The notes beneath the pieces were generated by a model. That model did not search any database, was not told the origin of the DNA, and worked only from the letters and a program-made list of their open reading frames with translations. The position numbers and the translations under genes were made by a program. Below, piece after piece: positions 40,004-47,915 of a stretch of DNA of 64,000 nucleotides; position 1 is the stretch's first letter, and the number at the start of each line of letters is the position of its first letter. Source of the stretch: SIG440 sp045587485 (GTDB lineage: Bacteria > Bacillota > Clostridia > Monoglobales > Monoglobaceae); contig JAZNCI010000018.1 in assembly GCA_045587485.1 (NCBI GenBank), forward strand, positions 1 through 64,000, given 5' to 3'.

Positions 40004-41278
40004 TTATTTAACATCTGCATTCTTAACGATAAAGTCAACAGTCTTTTCGATAAGCTTATTTTCCTTGATGCCTTCAACGTTAACATATTTCTTAACATCT
40101 TCAACAGACATCTTGCTCTGTTCAGCCATCTTTTCGATTTCTTTGTCAACATCCTTGTCAGTAACCTTGATGTCCTCAACTTTAGCAATTTTTTCAAGAA
40201 CCAAAGATGTTTTAACCTGTTTTTCAGCACCAGGTCTGATTTGTGCTTTCATTGCATCAAGAGTAACGCCTGTGTACTGCGCATACTGTTCAAGTGTGAT
40301 GCCCTGATACTGAAGCTGCATTGAGAAATCACGAAGCTGGTTGTTAACAGCTGTTTCAAACATTGCCTCAGGAATATCAATTTCTGTGTTATTGCATATT
40401 ATTTCCAGAATTTTGTCTTCCAATTCTTTTCTTGCTTTTTCCTTGTTCTTTTCTTTGAGCTTTTTAGCCATATCAGCCTTAAATTCCTCAAAAGTGTCAA
40501 ATTCGCTGACATCCTTTGCAAACTCATCATCAAGTTCGGGGAGCTCCTGAGTCTTGATTGCATTAATCTTTACCTTAAATATTGCAGGCTTTCCCTTAAG
40601 GTCTTCTGCATGATATTCTTCGGGGAACGTAACGTTTACCTCAACCTCTTCTCCGATTTGTTTACCAACCAGCTGGTCTTCAAATCCAGGAATAAACTGA
40701 CCTGAGCCAAGTTTAAGATCAAAGTTTTCGCCCTTGCCACCATCAAATGGCGTTCCGTCGGTAAAACCTTCAAAGTCAATATTCACCGTATCATCAATTT
40801 TTGCAGCACGGTCTTCAACAGCAACCATTCTTGCATTTCTTTCGCGAATCTTTTCAATTTCGCCCTTAATTTCCTTCTCGGTTGTTCTGTAAGTAACCTT
40901 TGCTACCTCAACGCCTTTATACTGACCAAGCTCAAATTCGGGCTTAACAACAACCTTAGCTGTGAACACAACACCGTTTTCTCTTGAAATCTCTTTTACA
41001 TCAATTTCGGGCTGAGCTACTGCTTCGATGTTCTGTTCGTCAATTGCTTTATCATATGCATCAGGAAGAACAATGTTCACAGCGTCCTCAAAGAAAACTT
41101 CGCTGCCATAATATCTTTCGATAATCTGGCGTGGAGCCTTTCCACGTCTGAAGCCCTGAATACTGATTTTGCCTACGTTCTGCTTGTAAGCCTTATCTAT
41201 AGCTACTCTGAACTCTTCTCCGCTGACTGAAAATTCAAATGAAACAACATTCTTTTCGGTTTTTTCTACTGTACTCAT
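40004..41278 (-). CDS. tig: Trigger factor
   Basis: A 424-aa ribosome-bound chaperone and peptidyl-prolyl isomerase. The N-terminal ribosome-binding domain has the GFRRGKAPR signature (QGFRRGKAPRQII, about 43-55). The FKBP-type domain runs about 155-245 (VNIDFEGFTDGTPFDGGKGENFDLKLGSG), followed by the helical C-terminal arms. The ATG at 41278 with AGAGGA nine bases upstream is the family start; a frame to 41314 adds 12 unrelated residues. Head of tig-clpP-clpX. Confidence 0.96.
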   Translation of the reverse strand: MSTVEKTEKNVVSFEFSVSGEEFRVAIDKAYKQNVGKISIQGFRRGKAPRQIIERYYGSEVFFEDAVNIVLPDAYDKAIDEQNIEAVAQPEIDVKEISRENGVVFTAKVVVKPEFELGQYKGVEVAKVTYRTTEKEIKGEIEKIRERNARMVAVEDRAAKIDDTVNIDFEGFTDGTPFDGGKGENFDLKLGSGQFIPGFEDQLVGKQIGEEVEVNVTFPEEYHAEDLKGKPAIFKVKINAIKTQELPELDDEFAKDVSEFDTFEEFKADMAKKLKEKNKEKARKELEDKILEIICNNTEIDIPEAMFETAVNNQLRDFSMQLQYQGITLEQYAQYTGVTLDAMKAQIRPGAEKQVKTSLVLEKIAKVEDIKVTDKDVDKEIEKMAEQSKMSVEDVKKYVNVEGIKENKLIEKTVDFIVKNADVK

Positions 41279-41343
41279 AAAAACATTCCTCTCTATACTT
41301 CTCAAATCAGGCACAGATGCCTATTCCTAATCGTTTGGGTAAT

Positions 41344-41372
41344 ATTATACCATAACATTCCTATCTTGACAA
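41344..41372 (-). promoter_or_regulatory. Sigma-A promoter of tig
   Basis: Minus-strand TTGTCA (41372-41367), 17-bp spacer, TATAAT (41349-41344). The leader is about 60 bases. Confidence 0.7.
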
Positions 41373-41426
41373 TAGGCATTTTAATATTTTTTTGCGTTAT
41401 TTAGACAAAAATTTTATGCATATTAT

Positions 41427-42122
41427 CTATTCTGCCAAAACAGGCATAAAATCAACGAAATCCGCAGCCACTAATTTAAGGTTTATTCCACCCACATCGC
41501 CCTCCACTGCATTTTTGTGTGCATATGAGTGAAGATGCCCGTAAACACACAAATCCACATTATAGTTTCGCATAATTTCAAGAAATCCGTTTTCTTCGCC
41601 ATGACGGTCAAATGGTGGATAATGTATTCCAACAATCAGACGTTCTTTGTTTAGCTTTATCCCTTCTTCAAGGGTAAGTATAAGGCGTTTCTTTTCCCTG
41701 TCGATAATCTTTTCGTCAAAGTCATCGTTGTTTTCCTGAATTGACCAGCCCCGTGTTCCGCATATTGCAGCATCTTCAAAGGCTATGGCGGTATTATTTA
41801 AAATCCTTATTGTCTCAAAATGATTTTCTTCTAAAAATTCTTCCATCTTTTTCAGGGTGGTCCACCAATAGTCGTGATTACCTTTTACGATAACCTTTTT
41901 ACCCGGAAGAGCATTTATAAATTTAAAATCCTCATACACATCCTCAAGATACGTCGCCCATGAAACATCACCTGGAATTATCACCAAATCTTCATTGGAA
42001 ACAATGCTTTGCCAATTTTGTTGTATCTTTTGGGTATAATTTTCCCATTTCGGTCCAAAAATATCCATTGGCTTGTCTGCACTAAAGGACAGATGCAAGT
42101 CCGCAAGAGCATAAATTGCCAC
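41427..42122 (-). CDS. Calcineurin-like metallophosphoesterase
   Basis: A 231-aa phosphoesterase with the full dimetal motif set: ADLHLS (7-12), PGDVSW, KGNHDYWW, GIHYPPF and YGHLHS. The family includes phosphodiesterases and phosphatases of varied substrates, so the substrate is unknown. The start is GTG at 42122 with AAGGTGG upstream. It follows thrC by 64 bp with a terminator between, so it may be expressed separately. Confidence 0.9.
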   Translation of the reverse strand: MAIYALADLHLSFSADKPMDIFGPKWENYTQKIQQNWQSIVSNEDLVIIPGDVSWATYLEDVYEDFKFINALPGKKVIVKGNHDYWWTTLKKMEEFLEENHFETIRILNNTAIAFEDAAICGTRGWSIQENNDDFDEKIIDREKKRLILTLEEGIKLNKERLIVGIHYPPFDRHGEENGFLEIMRNYNVDLCVYGHLHSYAHKNAVEGDVGGINLKLVAADFVDFMPVLAE

Positions 42123-42156
42123 AAAGCATCACCACCTTGAAATCTTTTCTTAAAAG

Positions 42157-42181
42157 ACGGCTCACAAATATTGTGAGCCGT
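42157..42181 (-). terminator. Intrinsic terminator of thrC
   Basis: ACGGCTCACA (42157-42166) pairs perfectly with TGTGAGCCGT (42172-42181), with CTTTTAAG after it on the minus strand, 6 bp past the thrC stop. Confidence 0.8.
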
Positions 42182-42186
42182 ATATG

Positions 42187-43689
42187 TTATTCTTTGCCAA
42201 TAAAATTACTTACTGTATCAAGCAATTCGTCTTTTGAGCATACACCTTCAAACCTCTTCTTCTTGTTTTTAAGAGTTCCAAGCGATGCAGGAATAAACAT
42301 TCCTGAAATTTCAGAAAGCTGATTAAGCAGTTCAAAATCATCCTTGCCAAAAGTCTCTTTGTCCTTGCCAAGAGCCGAAATTACACTTTGATTAAACTTG
42401 AAGGGGCTGGCAGTTGATGCAATTACAGTAGGTGTTTCGTCACCTGTTTCAGCTTTGTACTGGTTGTATACATCAATTGCAACAGCAGTATGTGTATCAA
42501 CCGTATACTCAAACTCATTAAACGTTTTATAGATACATTCCTTTGTGAAATAGTCATCACAATAGCCTGCCCAGAAAAGATTTGAAATCTTTTTCTTAAC
42601 ATCTGCAGAAACCTTATACTCTCCCTTTTCCTTTAAATCACCCATCCATTTTGAAACCTTTTTATCATCGCATCCGCAAAGGTCAAAGAGCAATCTTTCA
42701 AGGTTGCTTGATATAAGAATGTCCATTGATGGTGAGATTGTGGTATGAAAGTCACGGTTTTTGTTATATTCACCCGTATTTATAAATTCAGTAAGAACGT
42801 TATTTGCATTTGATGCACAAATAAGCTTGTTAACGGGAAGACCCATTTTCTTTGCATAATATGCAGCCAGAATATTGCCGAAATTACCGGTTGGAACACA
42901 AATGTTAACTGGCTTACCAAGCTCTACCTCACCACATTCAACCATATCACAATATGCTGAAATATAATAAACAATTTGTGGAACAAGTCTGCCCCAGTTG
43001 ATTGAGTTTGCCGATGACATAACACAGTTGTTCCTTGCAAAATCTGCATTTGCCTTCTCATCAGTAAAGATAGTTTTTACGCCTGACTGTGCATCGTCAA
43101 AATTACCCTCAATACCGGATACAAATACATTCTTCCCTTCCTGAGTTATCATCTGCAGCTTCTGAATATTGCTTACACCCTCGCTGGGATAAAAGACAAC
43201 AATCTTTGTCCCCTCAACGTCCTTAAAGCCCTCTAACGCTGCCTTACCTGTATCACCTGAAGTTGCAACAAGAATAACAACAGTTTTATCCTCGCCGGTT
43301 TTTTGCATTGACTTTGTAAGCAAATGCGGCAAAATCTGAAGTGCCATATCCTTAAAAGCACAGGTAGGTCCGTGCCACAACTCAAGAACATTGTATTCAC
43401 CGCCAATATTCACCAATGGTGCGGGGTTTTCGGTATCAAACTTGTTACCGCCGTATGCCTTTTCGGCACATTCGCGCACTTCTTTAACCAAAAAATCTGT
43501 AAGATACTTTTTAAGAACGAAAACCGCACGTTCAATATAATTTTTCTTTGTCAGTTTGCCGATATCTTCAAGTGTAAGCTGAGGAATTTCAACTGGAACA
43601 AAAAGTCCGCCTTCCTCCGACAAGCCCTTTTTTATAGCAGCAGCAGATTTAACTCTTATTCTGCTGTTACGTGTACTCATATACTGCAT
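42187..43689 (-). CDS. thrC: Threonine synthase
   Basis: A 500-aa PLP enzyme converting O-phosphohomoserine to threonine. The N-terminal threonine synthase domain (STRNSRIRVKSAAAIKKGLSEEGGLFVP) is followed by the PLP lysine in HGPTCAFKDMALQ and the phosphate-binding VATSGDTGKAAL; VPTGNFGNILAAYYAKKMGLP is also present. The length fits the longer (E. coli/yeast-like) class rather than the shorter Bacillus type. AAAGG is about 11 bases before the ATG at 43689; an ATG at 43680 is an alternative. Confidence 0.95.
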   Translation of the reverse strand: MQYMSTRNSRIRVKSAAAIKKGLSEEGGLFVPVEIPQLTLEDIGKLTKKNYIERAVFVLKKYLTDFLVKEVRECAEKAYGGNKFDTENPAPLVNIGGEYNVLELWHGPTCAFKDMALQILPHLLTKSMQKTGEDKTVVILVATSGDTGKAALEGFKDVEGTKIVVFYPSEGVSNIQKLQMITQEGKNVFVSGIEGNFDDAQSGVKTIFTDEKANADFARNNCVMSSANSINWGRLVPQIVYYISAYCDMVECGEVELGKPVNICVPTGNFGNILAAYYAKKMGLPVNKLICASNANNVLTEFINTGEYNKNRDFHTTISPSMDILISSNLERLLFDLCGCDDKKVSKWMGDLKEKGEYKVSADVKKKISNLFWAGYCDDYFTKECIYKTFNEFEYTVDTHTAVAIDVYNQYKAETGDETPTVIASTASPFKFNQSVISALGKDKETFGKDDFELLNQLSEISGMFIPASLGTLKNKKKRFEGVCSKDELLDTVSNFIGKE

Positions 43690-43835
43690 AATAACAATTG
43701 CCTTTCTTTAAAATTTTCCGCCTTATTTCTGCAACTTTCGTGCGACAGATTTAAACGCAGAAAGGAGCAAAGCCGATTTACTGTTGCAAAACCGACTGCT
43801 CCCCTCAAATTTTCATAGTCGTACAATCAAGCCGA

Positions 43836-44249
43836 TTAAGCGATATATTTCTTAACCAGTTCTGTTGCCTCTGCTGCGTCTGCACTAACCATTAATGTAA
43901 ATGATGTATCAAACTTTTCTTCAAGTTTTTCAATAGCTTCAATGAGTGCATCGATGTTTGCCATACTTTCGTCAGGAACACTCTTAAACACGCTGTCAAT
44001 AAAGATGTGTGTAACATCAAAGTCCTGTGCAATAATACCGCTGAGCAGACCTGTAAACATATCAAAATTCTTTATATCAAACTGTTCAGTATTAATCATT
44101 CTGACCTTTCTGTCAATATCATGAATAAGGCGATTACCCTCAGTGATGCAGACTACGTTACCCTTTTCCAATGCAAGAGCACCGTTAACATCATCAATCA
44201 ATTTTTTGGTTTTGCCGCTGCCTTTAAGGCCAATGTGAATTTTAATCAT
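43836..44249 (-). CDS. Small P-loop NTPase-like protein
   Basis: A 137-aa protein beginning MIKIHIGLKGSGKTKKLID, a clear Walker A (GLKGSGKT, 7-14) at the very N-terminus. A Walker-B-like strand follows (VTHIFIDSVFKS), and a short C-terminal strand-helix. It looks like a minimal RecA-type core without extra domains. Homologues are sometimes auto-annotated as PilT-like, which the sequence does not support. Monocistronic between pgi and thrC; AAGGGCGG is upstream of the ATG. A long GGAGCA/TGCTCC stem (43764-43803) lies after its stop. The function is unknown. Confidence 0.8.
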   Translation of the reverse strand: MIKIHIGLKGSGKTKKLIDDVNGALALEKGNVVCITEGNRLIHDIDRKVRMINTEQFDIKNFDMFTGLLSGIIAQDFDVTHIFIDSVFKSVPDESMANIDALIEAIEKLEEKFDTSFTLMVSADAAEATELVKKYIA

Positions 44250-44350
44250 AAACTATACCGCCCTTCTTTATATTTGAATACACCACAGTGTATTTTTTTC
44301 TTTAGAACATTATATCACAAGTTTTGTAATTTAACAATACTTTTTTTTAA

Positions 44351-45685
44351 TTATTTTAATCTTTTTTCCAATTTTTCCTTTTCGTCCTCATAACCAGGCT
44401 TTCCAAGGAGAGCAAACATATTTTTTTTATAGCTTTCAACACCGGGCTGATTAAAAGGATTTACGCCCAGCATATAACCGCTGATAGCACAGGCTTTTTC
44501 AAAGAAATAGAAAAGCTGTCCAAGAGTATATTCACTCAAATCTGCAATCTTTATAACAAGGTTAGGAACTCCGCCGTCTGTATGAGCAAGCAGTGTACCC
44601 TCAAAAGCCTTTTTGTTTATAAAGTCAACCGTCACGCCGCTGAGGAAGTTAAGCCCATCCACGTTTTCGGGGTCTGTGCCCACAACAATGTCTTCTTTTG
44701 AGTTCTCAACATACAGAACCGTTTCAAAAAGGTTTCTTAAACCATCCTGAATATACTGTCCCATAGAATGAAGGTCTGTTGAAAAGCTTGCCCCTGCAGG
44801 GAAAATACCTTTGTTATCCTTTCCCTCGCTCTCACCAAAGAGCTGCTTCCACCATTCGATGAAATACTGAAGCTCAGGCTCGTAATTTACGAGCATTTCA
44901 ACAGTTTTGCCCTTTCGGTAAAGAATGTTTCTGATTGTCGCATACTTGTAGCAATCATTTTCATCAACATTGTCACACAAATAGTTGTCCATAGCATCAC
45001 AGGCACCCTGCATCAGCTTTTCAATGTCTGCGCCGCAAACCGCAATCGGAAGAAGACCAACGGCTGTCAGAACAGAAAATCTGCCTCCTACATCATCGGG
45101 GACAACAAATGTTTCATAGCCTTCCTTATCAGCAAGGCTTTTAAGAGCTCCACGGGCTTTATCGGTGGTTGCATAAATTCGGTTTTTAGCCTCTTCCTTT
45201 CCGTACTTATTTTCAAGATATTCCTTAAAAATACGAAACGCAATTGCAGGCTCGGTTGTTGTTCCTGATTTGGAAATAATATTAACAGAAACATCCTTTC
45301 CCTCAATTGTCTTAAGCAGTCCTTTGATATAATTGGGGCTTATACTGTTGCCCGCAAAGAAAATCTGCGTTTTGGAATTGTAATTATAAAAAGCTCCTGT
45401 CAAAAAATCAATAGCCGCCTTTGCGCCAAGATACGAACCGCCGATACCGATAACAATAAGCACGTCAGAGTTATTGCGAATTTTTTCTGCTGCCGCTTTA
45501 ATTCTGGCAAATTCTTCTTTGTTATAATCTTTGGGAAGGCTTACCCAACCTAGAAAATTATTACCTGCGCCTGTTTTATTGTGGAGAGCATTATGCGCAG
45601 CCTTTACTTGTTCTTTTACATTTGTGATTTCTTCTTCACTAAAGAAATTCAAAGCCGACTTGTAATCAAGCTTAATATTGTTCAT
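44351..45685 (-). CDS. pgi: Glucose-6-phosphate isomerase
   Basis: A 444-aa glycolytic enzyme interconverting glucose-6-phosphate and fructose-6-phosphate. Family signatures: VIGIGGSYLGAKAAIDFL, ISKSGTTTEPAIAFR, GGRFSVLTAVGLLP, the glutamate region FGESEGKDNKGIFPAG and a C-terminal GVNPFNQPGVESYK. Length fits the short bacterial form. A candidate promoter (TTGTTT 45742-45737, 18-bp spacer, TAAAAT 45718-45713, minus strand) overlaps the first copy of a 20-bp repeat. Confidence 0.96.
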   Translation of the reverse strand: MNNIKLDYKSALNFFSEEEITNVKEQVKAAHNALHNKTGAGNNFLGWVSLPKDYNKEEFARIKAAAEKIRNNSDVLIVIGIGGSYLGAKAAIDFLTGAFYNYNSKTQIFFAGNSISPNYIKGLLKTIEGKDVSVNIISKSGTTTEPAIAFRIFKEYLENKYGKEEAKNRIYATTDKARGALKSLADKEGYETFVVPDDVGGRFSVLTAVGLLPIAVCGADIEKLMQGACDAMDNYLCDNVDENDCYKYATIRNILYRKGKTVEMLVNYEPELQYFIEWWKQLFGESEGKDNKGIFPAGASFSTDLHSMGQYIQDGLRNLFETVLYVENSKEDIVVGTDPENVDGLNFLSGVTVDFINKKAFEGTLLAHTDGGVPNLVIKIADLSEYTLGQLFYFFEKACAISGYMLGVNPFNQPGVESYKKNMFALLGKPGYEDEKEKLEKRLK

Positions 45686-45740
45686 AATTCTACATCTCCC
45701 GTTTATGGCTTTATTTTATCATCTAAATATATATTAAAAC

Positions 45741-45760
45741 AAGTGCACGATTTAGATGCC
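45741..45760. repeat. 20-bp direct repeat, copy 1
   Basis: AAGTGCACGATTTAGATGCC, identical to copy 2 at 45922-45941. The similarity extends four bases to the left with one mismatch (AAAAC versus AAAAT). The two copies bracket a MITE-like element. The inner part ATTTAGATG also mirrors CATCTAAAT at 45720-45728. Confidence 0.9.
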
Positions 45761-45769
45761 TCACAATAA

Positions 45770-45891
45770 AATGAATAATTAATAATGAATGATGAATAAT
45801 TGTGGTTGAAAATCGTTCTGCGATTTTCTTTTTATTCAAATGCGTAGCATTTGTTCCTTAATTTTTCATTATTCATTTTTCACTATTCATT
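45770..45891. mobile_element. MITE-like element with 32-bp imperfect terminal inverted repeats
   Basis: The left arm (45770-45801) and the complement of the right arm (45860-45891) agree at 27 of 32 positions; both are built of ATGAAT/AATAAT steps. The 122-bp element has no coding capacity and contains two perfect mini-hairpins, GAAAATCG/CGATTTTC (45808-45828) and CAAATGC/GCATTTG (45837-45853). Identical 20-bp repeats lie 10 bp to the left and 31 bp to the right. Mobility by a transposase encoded elsewhere is an inference. Confidence 0.6.
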
Positions 45892-45921
45892 GAGTTCATC
45901 TTAATGAACTCATTATAAAAT

Positions 45922-45941
45922 AAGTGCACGATTTAGATGCC
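45922..45941. repeat. 20-bp direct repeat, copy 2
   Basis: This is the exact second copy of the repeat at 45741-45760, 181 bp further on. Between the MITE-like element and this copy lies one more perfect stem, TGAGTTCAT/ATGAACTCA (45891-45912). Confidence 0.9.
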
Positions 45942-45946
45942 AATAT

Positions 45947-46145
45947 TTTAGCTAAATTTTGCTCTGTCGAGCAAAGCTAAATTATCTCATTTCATTCTAC
46001 AGCTAAATTGTTTTTCCAAAACAGCTAAATTAAATTCGATGTTAGCTGACCGCAGGTCAATTTAGCTACGAAGTAATTTAGCGTGCTTTAGCACATTTAG
46101 CTCGCCGTCAGGCGAATTTAGCTGAATTCAACTTCGTTGAATTCA
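45947..46145. repeat. Mirror-symmetric heptamer array interleaved with mini-palindromes
   Basis: GCTAAAT occurs at 45951, 45976, 46002 and 46024; its complement ATTTAGC occurs at 46060, 46076, 46095 and 46116, so orientation flips near 46045. Between them lie unrelated perfect hairpins: TTTGCTC/GAGCAAA (45958-45975), TGTTTT/AAAACA (46009-46023), TGACC/GGTCA (46047-46059), TAC/GTA (46067-46075), GTGC/GCAC (46083-46094), TCGCC/GGCGA (46102-46115) and TGAATTCAAC/GTTGAATTCA (46123-46145), with loops of 3-4 bases. It lies between divergent pgi and spoIIGA. No coding potential is seen in 45686-46268. Confidence 0.8.
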
Positions 46146-46203
46146 TTATAGCATATCTCGTTTAATATTTCAATACACATTTAATATTTATCCGACTACC
46201 TTA

Positions 46204-46212
46204 TACGACAAA
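46204..46212 (-). promoter_or_regulatory. Candidate Spo0A box upstream of spoIIGA
   Basis: TACGACAAA reads TTTGTCGTA on the minus strand, one mismatch from the Bacillus 0A box TTTGTCGAA. It is 57 bp before the spoIIGA start. In Bacillus this operon is activated by Spo0A~P; the same control is inferred here. Confidence 0.4.
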
Positions 46213-46268
46213 AAATTCGCTGAAAAAATGATATTCTTAAATTATATTTTAGCGAAAGGATTGATGCT

Positions 46269-47144
46269 GTGAAACCCGTTGTATACATAGATATGCTGTT
46301 TTTATTAAATTTTTTGATGGATTCGCTAACACTGTATGCCTCGGCGCTCTTTTTAAGAAAACCCCTAACAATTGTTCGTTTGTCACTTTCAGCCATTATT
46401 GCCGCTTTATACTCAACAGTTATGTTTTTTCCGCAACTGTCATTTATGTGTTCTTGCTTCAGCAAAACAATATTTATGTTCATAATTTCTATGCTGGCCT
46501 TTCCTTCAAGGATACCTGCGCATATATTTAAAAACGGACTTGTATTCTTTGGGATAAACACAGTATTTGGCGGTGTAATGCTGGCACTTATATTTGCAAC
46601 AAATTTGGGTACAACCCTTGGTGCCACAGTATCAAACGGAGAGATTTATCTCAGCATTTCATTTGAAATGCTATTTATTTCCACGGTTTTAGCATACACA
46701 ATCTTATATATAATGTCTTACATAAAAAAACAAAATATACAAAATGAAAAAACAACAGCATTGCTTACCATATATTTTGCAGACAAACAAGCTACGATAT
46801 CTGCCCTTTGCGACACAGGCTGCTCACTTTGTGACCCGATTACGGGAACTCCTGCAGTTATTATATCGCCCAAAATTGCAAAAAAATTGCTGCCAGACGA
46901 CTGTCTCGATGAACATATGATTAATCTCGAGTCAAAATACCGTTCTCTGCCATTTTCTAGTGTTGATAACGTCAAAGGAGTTCTGCATGGATTTATACCG
47001 GATAAATTATTTGTTGACGGAGAGGAAATTAGACACTCGGTTATTGGAGTTTCAAAAACAGAGATAAACACATATTCCGCCATATTTAATCCTGATTTAA
47101 TTGAAAACAATTCTCAAAGAAAGGCTGTGACCATTTTTGAATAA
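46269..47144 (+). CDS. spoIIGA: Sigma-E processing peptidase SpoIIGA
   Basis: A 291-aa aspartic peptidase that removes the pro-sequence of sigma-E in the mother cell. Five hydrophobic helices occupy about 5-150 (VVYIDMLFLLNFLMDSLTLYA first). The C-terminal domain carries the active-site motif ALCDTGCSLCDPITG (Asp at ~181), where the family has DTGN-like sequence. The start is GTG with AAAGGA eight bases upstream. It overlaps sigE by 8 bp, so protease and substrate are translationally coupled. Confidence 0.93.
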   Translation: MKPVVYIDMLFLLNFLMDSLTLYASALFLRKPLTIVRLSLSAIIAALYSTVMFFPQLSFMCSCFSKTIFMFIISMLAFPSRIPAHIFKNGLVFFGINTVFGGVMLALIFATNLGTTLGATVSNGEIYLSISFEMLFISTVLAYTILYIMSYIKKQNIQNEKTTALLTIYFADKQATISALCDTGCSLCDPITGTPAVIISPKIAKKLLPDDCLDEHMINLESKYRSLPFSSVDNVKGVLHGFIPDKLFVDGEEIRHSVIGVSKTEINTYSAIFNPDLIENNSQRKAVTIFE

Positions 47145-47856
47145 GATTATACTGTTGCTTGAAAAATTTATTGGATTCTTTAAAGAAAGAAAATATATCC
47201 ACTATATTGGTGGAGCCGACACACTTCCTGCCCCGCTGACACCCGAACAGGAAGAACTTATGGTGGAAAATCTGAGATGCGGAAAGGATTTGCAAAACAC
47301 TCGTGCTCTTCTTATCGAGCACAATCTTCGCCTAGTTGTGTATATTGCAAAAAAATTCGAAAACACCGGTGTTGGCGTTGAAGATTTAATTTCAATAGGT
47401 ACAATCGGTCTTATCAAAGCAATCAACACCTTTAAACCCGATAAAAACATAAAGCTTGCCACTTATGCCTCACGCTGTATAGAAAACGAAATTCTGATGT
47501 ATTTGCGAAAAAATAACTCGAATAAAGTCAACATTTCGATTGACGAGCCGTTGAATGTTGACTGGGACGGAAACGAGCTTTTGCTTTCAGACATACTGGG
47601 GACTGACAACGACGTCACTCAAAGAACAATTGAAGATAATGTTGATAAAGAGCTTTTAAGGATAGCATTAAAACGGCTTTCGGACCGTGAGCAAAAAATA
47701 ATGAATTTGCGTTTTGGCATTGGTGGTTCGGGTGAAGAAAAGACTCAGAAACAGGTTGCAGATATGCTTGGGATTTCTCAGTCCTACATCTCGCGTCTTG
47801 AAAAAAGAATAATGTCACGCCTTAAACGTGACATCAATAAAATGATTAATGGATAA
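47137..47856 (+). CDS. sigE: RNA polymerase sporulation sigma factor SigE
   Basis: A 239-aa sigma-70-family factor of the early mother cell. The N-terminal pro-sequence (MNKIILLLEKFIGFFKERKYIHYIGGADTLP) contains the hydrophobic stretch cut by SpoIIGA. Region 2 shows HNLRLVVYIAKKFENTGVGVEDLISIGTIGLIKA; region 4 ends KTQKQVADMLGISQSYISRLEKRIM. The start is TTG at 47137 inside the spoIIGA end; AAAGG is 12 bases upstream, so translation probably depends on coupling. Unlike Bacillus, sigG does not follow. Confidence 0.96.
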   Translation: MNKIILLLEKFIGFFKERKYIHYIGGADTLPAPLTPEQEELMVENLRCGKDLQNTRALLIEHNLRLVVYIAKKFENTGVGVEDLISIGTIGLIKAINTFKPDKNIKLATYASRCIENEILMYLRKNNSNKVNISIDEPLNVDWDGNELLLSDILGTDNDVTQRTIEDNVDKELLRIALKRLSDREQKIMNLRFGIGGSGEEKTQKQVADMLGISQSYISRLEKRIMSRLKRDINKMING

Positions 47857-47915
47857 GCTAAGGTGAGCAGAGCCCCACAAGTCTTAAACTTGATAAATTC
47901 GGGGTATTTCTATTT

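Noticed and set aside
43690..43835. T-box or other leader for thrC
   Set aside because: No T-box antiterminator signature is present on the minus strand. The GGAGCA/TGCTCC stem fits a terminator of the preceding P-loop gene better.
45947..46145. CRISPR array
   Set aside because: The constant unit is only 7 bp and changes orientation half-way, the variable segments are palindromes, and no cas genes are near.
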